DNA of 64,000 bases from QHXW01 sp035297145 (GTDB lineage: Bacteria; Acidobacteriota; Terriglobia; Bryobacterales; Bryobacteraceae): NCBI GenBank assembly GCA_035297145.1, contig DATGZN010000066.1, positions 31,223-95,222 of the forward strand, read 5' to 3'. The notes beneath the pieces are model-generated. The model was not told the origin of the DNA. It ran no database searches and saw only the letters and a program-made list of their open reading frames with translations. Positions 16,657 through 23,759 of this stretch are shown here, in pieces. Both the position numbers and the translations under genes were made by a program. Each line of letters opens with the position of its first letter. Position 1 is the stretch's first letter.

Positions 16657-17000
16657 ATGAAATCCATCTCCTTTGCGCTCGTGCTCCTTCTCGCTCTGGC
16701 GTCAACAACCAGCCCCCAACCGCAGCCTTCATACTCCATCACCGCTCAGCAAGTGCTCGACGATATAAAACGTGTCGGCGTTGTGTGGTTTTCCCGGAAG
16801 GACAAGGCGTTCAGTGATCACTTGACTTCGCTGACAGTGGAGCTTGGCAAGCATCCCCGCATGCAAGCGAGTACGCGACGCTCGCCTCTAAACCAACTGA
16901 CACGGAGCGGCAAGCGTGGCTCGCAATGTTGGTTGTCAACGCCTACTATGCGGGCTACTCTAGATCCCTCGATGAGACCCAGAAAAAAGATGGGAAATGA
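16657..17000 (+). pseudogene. Frameshifted small secreted protein
   Basis: ATG 16657 begins a signal peptide (MKSISFALVLLLALASTTSP) and a short domain (ITAQQVLDDIKRVGVVWFSR, DHLTSLTVELGKHPRM). From 16861 that frame turns into Arg/Ser-rich nonsense. From 16863 a neighbouring frame continues naturally (ASEYATLASKPTDTERQAWL, AMLVVNAYYAGYSRSLDETQ, KKDGK, stop at 16998). A single indel near 16862 therefore breaks a gene of about 114 codons. Either the gene is dead or the assembly has an error there. The family is not recognised. Confidence 0.6.
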
Positions 17001-17125
17001 TGGCTGTCCAAGCACTCTGCGCCGCTAGTCTCTTCGCGGAACCCCGCAGAACGCGCGCGACCGCTCCGAAACCCGGCCCTAGCACCTGAAACCTTATACC
17101 TGACACCTTCGCTACAATCGTTCTG

Positions 17126-18040
17126 ATGTCACTTGTCGTAGTGGGTTCCGTCGCTTATGACGGATTGGAAACGCCGCATGGAAAAGTGGAGCGGATACTG
17201 GGCGGGTCGTGCACCTATATATCGCTCGCGGCCAGCTATTTCACGCAGGCGAAGATTGTGGGAGTGGTGGGCGATGATTTCGCCAACGAGGATGTCAACT
17301 TCCTGCAGAGCCGCGGCATCGATCTCGAGGGGCTCGAGCGCGTTCCCGGCAAAACCTTTTTCTGGGCGGGGGTGTATTCGGCCGACATGAACGACCGCAC
17401 CACGCTCGTGACCGATCTCAACGTCTTCGCGGATTTCAATCCCAAGCTGCCGGAGGCGTACCGCTCGGCGCCATACCTTCTGCTGGGCAACATTCAGCCG
17501 GCGCTGCAACAGAGCGTGCGTGCGCAGATGAACGGCGTGCGCTTCGTGGGCGGCGACACCATGAACTATTGGATTCGCGATTACCGCGACCAGTTGCAGG
17601 CCACCATTCGGGAATGGGATTTCCTGCTGATCAATGACAGCGAGGCGCGCATGCTGGCGGGCGAACATAACCTGCGGCGCGCGGCCGACAAGATCCGGGC
17701 CATGGGGCCGCACACGCTGGTGATCAAGCGCGGTGAGTACGGCGCCATCCTGTTTCAGGGCGGCGAGCATTTTATGGTGCCGGGATTCCTGCTCGAGGAC
17801 GTTTTCGATCCCACTGGCGCAGGCGACTGCTTTGCCGGCGGTTTCATGGGATATCTGGCCCAAGTCGGGATCGATCCGCGGAGCAAGATGGATCACAAGG
17901 AACTGCGGCGAGCCGTGATCTACGGCTCCGTGATGGGCAGTTTCTGCTGCGAAAAGTTTGGCCCGGACCGCTTTCGCGATCTCACACGCCCGGAAATCGA
18001 TGCCCGTTATCGAGAGTTCAAAGCCTTCACCGAGTTCTGA
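17126..18040 (+). CDS. PfkB-family carbohydrate/nucleoside kinase
   Basis: A 304-residue ribokinase-fold enzyme. LGGSCTYISLAASYF is the substrate-side glycine motif, and DPTGAGDCFAGGFMG is the anion hole with catalytic D234. GVVGDDFANEDVNFLQSRGI is also typical. Phosphoryl transfer from ATP to a sugar or nucleoside in the cytoplasm is expected; the exact substrate is unknown. It overlaps the downstream membrane glycosyltransferase gene by about 40 bases. Confidence 0.9.
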   Translation: MSLVVVGSVAYDGLETPHGKVERILGGSCTYISLAASYFTQAKIVGVVGDDFANEDVNFLQSRGIDLEGLERVPGKTFFWAGVYSADMNDRTTLVTDLNVFADFNPKLPEAYRSAPYLLLGNIQPALQQSVRAQMNGVRFVGGDTMNYWIRDYRDQLQATIREWDFLLINDSEARMLAGEHNLRRAADKIRAMGPHTLVIKRGEYGAILFQGGEHFMVPGFLLEDVFDPTGAGDCFAGGFMGYLAQVGIDPRSKMDHKELRRAVIYGSVMGSFCCEKFGPDRFRDLTRPEIDARYREFKAFTEF

Positions 18041-19586
18041 GGCCGAGGTAGTGGCCGCACCGCGAGGTTGGGCGCCGGTTGCATTGGCGGCGATTCTGGC
18101 TGCATCACTGAGCGCTGGCGCGGTGTGGCTCACGTGGCGACAGGGTTGGACGCTCTACTACGGTGATGCGGAGGCGCACCTCAACATCGCACGGCGTGTG
18201 GTGGAGTCGCGCACTCCGGGGTACGAGCAGCTTGGCACGTCGTGGCTGCCGATGCTGCACATGCTCATGATGCCGCTCGTGAGACATGACTGGCTGTGGC
18301 GGAACGGATTAGCGGGTGCGATCCCGACGGGCATCTGCTTTGTCGCGGGGGTGACATTTTTCTTCGCGGCCGTGCGGCGCGTCTTTGCGAGCAGTGTGGC
18401 AGCCTCGGTGGCCGCGGCAATCTACGCTCTGAATCCCAACGCGCTCTATCTGCAATCGATCCCGATGACCGAGGTGGTTTTCTTCGCGGCGCTGGCGGCG
18501 GTGCTGTACTTCTCGGTGCGATTCCGGGAGACGCAATCGCTCTGGAGCGTGGCGGGAGCGGGGGTGGCGGCGTGTTTCGGCACGCTGACGCGTTACGACG
18601 GCTGGTTTCTCATTCCGTTTGTTACCGCGTATTTCTTCTGGACGGCGCGGCGGCGCTTCCGGGCGGCGTTCGTGTTTGGAGCGATCGCGTCGGTGGGCCC
18701 GGTGCTATGGCTGGCATTCAACTGGTGGGTCTTCGACAACGTGCTGGAGTTCTACAATGGCGCGGCGTCGGCAAAGGCCATCCAGCGCGGGCTGCCTTAT
18801 CCGGGAAAGGGCGACTGGCAGCTCGCAATCCTCTACTACGGATGGGCGGTGCGCGCGTGTGCCGGTGCGCCGCTGTTCTTCCTGGGTGCGGCGGGCATTC
18901 TCGCGGCGGCATGGAAGCGCGCGTTCTGGCCGATCCTACTGTTGGCGCTTCCCGGCCTGTTTTACGTGCTGACGGTACACTCGGGCGACACACCCATTCA
19001 TCTGTTCTATCTTCCGCCGCATGGGATCTACAATACGCGTTACGGCCTGGCCTCGCTGCCGCTTCTTGCGTTTGGCGGGGCGGGACTGGCGGCGCTGAGT
19101 CACGGCGCCAAGCTCCGCAGACTTTTCTTGACTTGTGCCGTGCTGGGCATTTGCATTGCGCCTTGGCTCTGGAATCCGCACCCGGATGCTTGGATCACGT
19201 GGAAGGAGTCGCGTTATAACTCGGTCGCGCGGCGAGCCTGGGCGAAGCAGGCGGCAGATTACCTGGCGGCGCACTACCACGCCGGCGACGGTGTATTCAC
19301 TTCCTTCGGCGACATGACCGCCATCTATCGGCAAGCGGGCATTCCGCTCGGCGACACGCTAACGGGCGACAATGGGCTGGCCTTCGAAGTGGCGCGGTTG
19401 CGGCCCGACCTCGCTCTGTGGGAACAATGGGCAGTGGTGATGGGCGGCGATCCGGTGCAGACGGCCATCAATCACGCGCGGCGCCGCGGCCCGAACTACG
19501 AACTCATGCAGCGGATCATGGTGAAGGATGCTCCGGTGATCGAGATTTGGCAGCGGCGGACGGCCCCGGAGAGCTTGCTGCAATAG
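18000..19586 (+). CDS. Multi-pass GT39-like membrane glycosyltransferase
   Basis: About 528 residues with roughly ten hydrophobic segments. The first loop after TM1 has GWTLYYGDAEAHLNIARRVV, an acidic motif (D..E.H) like the catalytic loop of ArnT/PMT-type lipid-phosphosugar-dependent transferases. The periplasmic C-terminal part is soluble. It probably moves a sugar from a polyprenyl carrier onto an envelope acceptor. The start is uncertain: ATG 18000 overlaps the kinase gene, and GTG 18050 with GAGG upstream would avoid the overlap. Confidence 0.75.
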   Translation: MPVIESSKPSPSSEAEVVAAPRGWAPVALAAILAASLSAGAVWLTWRQGWTLYYGDAEAHLNIARRVVESRTPGYEQLGTSWLPMLHMLMMPLVRHDWLWRNGLAGAIPTGICFVAGVTFFFAAVRRVFASSVAASVAAAIYALNPNALYLQSIPMTEVVFFAALAAVLYFSVRFRETQSLWSVAGAGVAACFGTLTRYDGWFLIPFVTAYFFWTARRRFRAAFVFGAIASVGPVLWLAFNWWVFDNVLEFYNGAASAKAIQRGLPYPGKGDWQLAILYYGWAVRACAGAPLFFLGAAGILAAAWKRAFWPILLLALPGLFYVLTVHSGDTPIHLFYLPPHGIYNTRYGLASLPLLAFGGAGLAALSHGAKLRRLFLTCAVLGICIAPWLWNPHPDAWITWKESRYNSVARRAWAKQAADYLAAHYHAGDGVFTSFGDMTAIYRQAGIPLGDTLTGDNGLAFEVARLRPDLALWEQWAVVMGGDPVQTAINHARRRGPNYELMQRIMVKDAPVIEIWQRRTAPESLLQ

Positions 19587-19588
19587 GG

Positions 19589-19726
19589 CAATTCGGGCAA
19601 TTCGGGGACAGGCTACGAAACCCCGAAATAGGCCGCCATCGGTTCGCGACGATTGCTGGCGTCAGTGTTTCGAGGCCGGCCCCGAGTTTGGGGGTTTCGT
19701 AGCCTGTCCCCGAATTGCGCGAATTG
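19589..19726. repeat. REP/MITE-like palindromic element with 36-base inverted arms
   Basis: Left arm 19589-19624 and right arm 19691-19726 are inverted copies with a single mismatch; 27 bases (19598-19624 and 19691-19717) pair perfectly, with core GGGGACAGGCTACGAAACCC. The spacer is 66 bases. GGGGACAGGC-type cores are known from REP palindromes mobilised by RAYT transposases. No transposase is present here, so this would be a non-autonomous copy. It fills the space between the membrane transferase and the start of the DapF-like gene. Confidence 0.75.
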
Positions 19727-19741
19727 CGACGGACTGACAAA

Positions 19742-20542
19742 TTGAAGATTCCCTATCTCAAAGCGCACGGCGCCAAGAATGATTTCCTGCTGACTCCGGT
19801 CGCGGCAGTACCTCGCGGCGTGACCATGCCGGACGTCGCGCGCGCCATTTGCGATCGCCATACGGGCGTGGGGGCCGACGGATGGCTGCACGTCGGTCCG
19901 GGCGATTCCGAAGCCGACGGCGAGATCCATCTTTACAACGCGGATGGCAGCGTGGCCGAAATCTCGGGCAACGGCACAAGATGCGCGGCGGCGTTTCTGA
20001 TTTACCGTGGCCTCAAGGCTTCGGAAGTCCGCATCCGCACGGGTGCGGGGGTCAAACATCTGCGGCTGGTTGAGCGCGCGGGCCTTCGTTTCACTTTTGA
20101 AATGAACATGGGGGCTCCGGAGATCCGCTCGGCAAGTTTTTCGCTCCGGCTGGCGGCGGGCCCTAGGGAAGTCACGCTGGTTTGGGTAGGAAACCCACAG
20201 TGCGCCGTGCCTGTGGAAAATTTCGATTTCGACTGGCACAAGATGGGGGCGGAAATCGAATCGCACCCGCATTTTCCGAATCGAACCAACGTATCATTCT
20301 TCCGGGCAGTGGATCGGCACACCATCGAAGTCGTTTTTTATGAACGCGGTGCGGGTGAGACGTGGAGTTCCGGGACGGGGTCGACCGGCGCCGTCGCCGC
20401 CGCCATTGTGCGTGGATTGGTAGAAAGCCCGGTGACGGTGAGAACCCCTGCCGGGCCGCTCGAAATCAGGGGAAATCCCGATTTGTTCCTGGTGGGGCCG
20501 GCTGAGATCCTAGCGACAGGCGAGTTCTATCTGGGAGAATAG
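19742..20542 (+). CDS. dapF: Diaminopimelate epimerase-like protein with Cys-to-Ser change
   Basis: A 266-residue DapF-fold protein: AHGAKNDFLL at the start, NADGSVAEISGNGTRCAAAF with the first catalytic Cys (C81), GNPQCAVPVENFD, and ERGAGETWSSGTGSTGAVAA. In DapF the last motif normally carries the second catalytic Cys (ACGTG); here the position is Ser210. The normal role is LL- to meso-diaminopimelate conversion for lysine and peptidoglycan. TTG 19742 is the likely start because MKIPYLKAHG aligns with family N-termini and the upstream codons lie in the palindrome. It could be a true but slower epimerase or an isomerase of another substrate. Confidence 0.85.
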   Translation: MKIPYLKAHGAKNDFLLTPVAAVPRGVTMPDVARAICDRHTGVGADGWLHVGPGDSEADGEIHLYNADGSVAEISGNGTRCAAAFLIYRGLKASEVRIRTGAGVKHLRLVERAGLRFTFEMNMGAPEIRSASFSLRLAAGPREVTLVWVGNPQCAVPVENFDFDWHKMGAEIESHPHFPNRTNVSFFRAVDRHTIEVVFYERGAGETWSSGTGSTGAVAAAIVRGLVESPVTVRTPAGPLEIRGNPDLFLVGPAEILATGEFYLGE

Positions 20543-20548
20543 GCAGGA

Positions 20549-21874
20549 ATGAGCACCACACAACTGGAAACGCTCGGGACGGCCCGGGTTCTGCAGGAAA
20601 AGATTCGCACGCGCCAGGCGAAGGTAGGAATCGCCGGCTTGGGCTATGTGGGGCTGCCGCTGGCAGTTGAATTCGCCAAGGCGGGGTTTGAGGTGACCGG
20701 AATCGATTTGAGCGATTCCAAGGTCGCGCGGATCAATGCGTGCGATTCGTATGTGGGCGACGTTCCCAACGCAATTCTGGGCCCACTAGTGAAGTCGGGG
20801 AAGCTGAAGGCGACGTCGGATTTCTCGGTAATTCGTGATCTGGATACGGTGAACATCTGCGTCCCGACACCGTTGCGCAAGACTAAAGATCCGGATATGA
20901 GCTTCATCGTTTCCGCATGCGGGGAAATTGCGAAGTTTTTCCACGCGGGGATGCTGGTAATTCTGGAATCCACCACATACCCGGGCACGACCGATGAGCT
21001 GGTGTTGCCCATGCTGGAGCAGGGCGGACTGAAGGCCGGCCAGGACTTCTTCCTGTGCTTTTCGCCGGAACGCGTGGATCCGGGCAATCCGAAATACAAT
21101 ACCTCGAACATTCCCAAGGTAGTGGGCGGCGTTACGGCGGCGTGCTCGGAGATGGGCCGCTTGTTCTATGCGCAGGCGCTGCAGCATGTGGTGGCGGTGA
21201 GCTCCACGCAGGTCGCCGAAATGGTGAAATTACTGGAAAATACGTTCCGGATGATCAACATTGGCCTGGCGAACGAGATGGCCCTGATGTGCGACCGGAT
21301 GGGGATTAACGTGTGGGAAGTGATTGAAGCGGCTGCCACCAAGCCGTTCGGCTTTATGCCCTTCTTTCCGGGGCCGGGGCTGGGCGGGCACTGCATCCCG
21401 ATCGATCCGTTTTATCTCTCCTGGAAGACCAAGCAGGCGGGCATCGAGGCGCGCTTTATCGAGCTGGCCGGTTATATCAACGGCCAGATGCCGCATTTTG
21501 TGGTGGATAAGATTCAGAATGCACTGAATGAGCACACCAAACCGGTAAAGGGTTCGCATATCCACATTCTGGGCGTGGCTTACAAGAAGAATATCGAGGA
21601 CGTGCGCGAATCGCCGGCGCTGGATATCATGCTGCTGCTGAAGCGGCGCGGCGCGCGGCTGACATTCTCCGATCCGCACGTGCCGCGGCTCGAGCTGGAG
21701 GGAGAGCAACTGAAGTCGGGAGACACGAGCCTAGTGGCGTCGGCGGATTGCACCGTGATAGTGACCGATCATTCGGCTTTTGACTACCGGAAGATTGCCG
21801 ATGAGGCCAAGCTGATCGTCGACACGCGGAACGCGTTCAAGGGAATTTCGTCTCCCAAGATAGTCCGGCTGTAG
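20549..21874 (+). CDS. Nucleotide-sugar 6-dehydrogenase (UDP-GlcNAc/UDP-ManNAc type, WbpA-like)
   Basis: A 441-residue UDP-sugar dehydrogenase: GIAGLGYVGLPLAVEFAKAG (NAD site), FSPERVDPGNPKYNTSNIPK and PGPGLGGHCIPIDPFYLSWK with catalytic Cys282. The PERVDPGN-type motif favours N-acetylhexosamine substrates (WbpA/WecC class) over UDP-glucose. The product would be a uronic acid for surface polysaccharide. It begins seven bases after dapF and probably shares its transcript. Confidence 0.9.
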   Translation: MSTTQLETLGTARVLQEKIRTRQAKVGIAGLGYVGLPLAVEFAKAGFEVTGIDLSDSKVARINACDSYVGDVPNAILGPLVKSGKLKATSDFSVIRDLDTVNICVPTPLRKTKDPDMSFIVSACGEIAKFFHAGMLVILESTTYPGTTDELVLPMLEQGGLKAGQDFFLCFSPERVDPGNPKYNTSNIPKVVGGVTAACSEMGRLFYAQALQHVVAVSSTQVAEMVKLLENTFRMINIGLANEMALMCDRMGINVWEVIEAAATKPFGFMPFFPGPGLGGHCIPIDPFYLSWKTKQAGIEARFIELAGYINGQMPHFVVDKIQNALNEHTKPVKGSHIHILGVAYKKNIEDVRESPALDIMLLLKRRGARLTFSDPHVPRLELEGEQLKSGDTSLVASADCTVIVTDHSAFDYRKIADEAKLIVDTRNAFKGISSPKIVRL

Positions 21875-21906
21875 CAAAATCCTACGTAACCTTCGAGCCG
21901 CTTGAG

Positions 21907-21934
21907 ACCGCCGACGCGGGTATGCGTTGGCGGT
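21907..21934 (+). terminator. Strong hairpin after the nucleotide-sugar dehydrogenase gene
   Basis: An 11-base-pair stem (ACCGCCGACGC with GCGTTGGCGGT, one G-U pair) and a six-base loop start 33 bases after the stop codon. The following TAATTTCTGTTTT is only loosely T-rich. The position fits a Rho-independent terminator for dapF and its partner. The rest of the 209-base gap to 22084 holds no gene. Confidence 0.45.
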
Positions 21935-22083
21935 GTAATTTCTGTTTTCGCCGTCATGAAAAGCTGTTAATCTATTGGAGATCCTCTTAATCGCGCCGAA
22001 AATCATGCGATCTGACTGGCCCAAATACGCACTGTTGAAAACCAAAAATAAACGGCCGGCAAGCCGCGAAAGCGGAGTGAATT

Positions 22084-22500
22084 ATGACGATAAGAGGTAC
22101 GTTTTCGGACCGGAGCGGGACCGAGCGTGCCACCATTCTGGTGGTTGACGATGAAGAAGCCATTCGGCGGATGATCGAAAAGATGCTATGGAACAGTGGC
22201 TACACTGTCCTGAAGGCATCCAGCGCGGTTGAGGCGCTGTCCGTTTGTGAGGAAAGTAGCGCAGCTTTAGATCTAGTCGTGACCGATGTTGCCATGCCTG
22301 GCATGAACGGTTTCGATCTGGCGGAGCGGATTTCGGAGCGGTGGCCCACCATCCGAATTCTGTTCATGTCGGGGTGCGCCAATGACCTCAGCGTTCGCCG
22401 ACAACTTTACGAGCGGCCGCTGCTGCCCAAGCCATTTACGCGCGACGAACTGGCCCACAAGGTTCGGGAACTTCTGACGCCGGCGCCGTCCAGCGGCTAG
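22084..22500 (+). CDS. Single-domain response regulator
   Basis: A 138-residue CheY-like receiver: ILVVDDEEAIRRMIEKMLWN (acidic pocket), phosphoacceptor D68 in VVTDVAMPGMNGFDL, conserved Ser in FMSGCAND, and Lys in LLPKPFTRDEL. There is no output domain and no kinase gene nearby, so it probably acts by protein-protein contact in a phosphorelay. Confidence 0.9.
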   Translation: MTIRGTFSDRSGTERATILVVDDEEAIRRMIEKMLWNSGYTVLKASSAVEALSVCEESSAALDLVVTDVAMPGMNGFDLAERISERWPTIRILFMSGCANDLSVRRQLYERPLLPKPFTRDELAHKVRELLTPAPSSG

Positions 22501-22574
22501 CTGCAAATAACTGCTTGAACGGGCAGAAGTTTACAAGTGTGGCCGTTCAGAAGCGTTAAGCCTGATGTATCCCA

Positions 22575-22603
22575 TTGACACGTCTCTAATAGAGGAGCAT
22601 TAT
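22575..22603 (+). promoter_or_regulatory. Sigma70-type promoter for the FecR-domain gene
   Basis: TTGACA at 22575-22580, a 17-base spacer and CATTAT at 22598-22603 (4 of 6 matches to the -10 consensus). Transcription from about 22610 would give a leader of about 12 bases, just including the GAGGTAG ribosome site before ATG 22622. Read from consensus only. Confidence 0.5.
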
Positions 22604-22621
22604 CGAAAGTGAGGTAGCCCC

Positions 22622-23755
22622 ATGAAATCGTTGGTGCGGTTGGCTTTGTGCGTCACGGCGTTGGCGGGCACAACCAGTTTCGTTGCTTCGGCGCAGACGG
22701 TCATTTCGGCGAAGTCTGGAATCATCCACTACGTGGAAGGCCGCGTTTTCCTGAACGATCAGTTGATCGAGAGCAAGTTCGGCGAGTTTCCGGACGTGAA
22801 GGAAAACCAGCAGGTACGCACCGAACAGGGGCGTGTGGAAATTCTGCTCACGCCGGGTGTGTTTCTGCGCCTGGGGGAGAATAGCGCCATCCGCATGATC
22901 ACCAACCGGCTCATCGACACACGCGTGGATTTTTTGTCGGGAGAGGCGTTGGTGGAAGCCGACGAAATTCTAAAGGACAACGGGATCACGATCGTCTACA
23001 AGGACTACGCCGTGCAGCTTCAGAAGAAGGGTGTGTATCACTTTGCTTCTGAAGCGCCGAATCTGCGCGTGCATGAGGGCGACGCGCTCGTGCAGCTCGA
23101 TGGCAAGATGCAGGAAGTGAAAGAAGGCCACGCACTGACGATGGACGGCGGGCTGCAGTTAGCGTCATTCGACAAGAAGAAAGACGTAGACGATTTATAC
23201 CTGTGGGGGGCACGCCGCTCCGAATACATCTCCATGGCCAATGTGTCGGCGGCCAAGACGGTGGCGGATTCCGGCTCCTACTGGGGCGCGAGCAGCTGGT
23301 ATTTTAATCCGTTCTACAACATGTACACGTTCCTGCCCGGGTTTGGATACGGCCTAGGGTCCGGCATGGGTGGTTACTACAATCCGTTCGGCTACACATT
23401 CTGGAGCCCGTACAACGTTTACGGCTTCATCAACACCTTGCCGTACTACGGTGGGTACTACCCCTACGGGCCCGTAACCGGGAGTACCGGTGGCACTGGC
23501 AGTCATGTGACACATCCGCCTGCCCGGATTCCGCACGGAATTACACCGGCGGTCGTGGCGATGCGGTCGGTGGCCGCAGCCAACCACGACGGACGTGTGG
23601 CTGTGGGGAGTGGTGGGAGTTTCGGCCACAGCGGTGGTGGTGGCGGCGGATTCAGCTCGGCGGCGTCGACGAGCTCGGCTTCGTCCACACACGGCTCCGG
23701 CATGAGCAGCATGGGCGGCGGTCACGCAGGCGGCGGTGGCGGCGGCCACAAGTAG
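22622..23755 (+). CDS. Secreted FecR-domain protein with Gly/Tyr-rich tail
   Basis: A 377-residue protein with a signal peptide (LVRLALCVTALAGTTSFVAS, then AQ). A FecR-like region follows (GIIHYVEGRVFLNDQLIESK, VRTEQGRVEILLTPGVFLRL, NSAIRMITNRLIDTRVDFLS). From about residue 220 the chain is rich in Tyr, Gly, Pro and Phe (FGYGLGSGMGGYYNPFGYTF). It then becomes Ser/Gly/His-rich to the end (HAGGGGGGHK). No FecA or sigma partner is adjacent, so a structural or envelope role is more likely than iron signalling. Confidence 0.85.
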   Translation: MKSLVRLALCVTALAGTTSFVASAQTVISAKSGIIHYVEGRVFLNDQLIESKFGEFPDVKENQQVRTEQGRVEILLTPGVFLRLGENSAIRMITNRLIDTRVDFLSGEALVEADEILKDNGITIVYKDYAVQLQKKGVYHFASEAPNLRVHEGDALVQLDGKMQEVKEGHALTMDGGLQLASFDKKKDVDDLYLWGARRSEYISMANVSAAKTVADSGSYWGASSWYFNPFYNMYTFLPGFGYGLGSGMGGYYNPFGYTFWSPYNVYGFINTLPYYGGYYPYGPVTGSTGGTGSHVTHPPARIPHGITPAVVAMRSVAAANHDGRVAVGSGGSFGHSGGGGGGFSSAASTSSASSTHGSGMSSMGGGHAGGGGGGHK

Positions 23756-23759
23756 AACC

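Noticed and set aside
17129..18133. 334-codon minus-strand frame
   Set aside because: Mirror of the PfkB kinase gene in a GC-rich region; no motifs.
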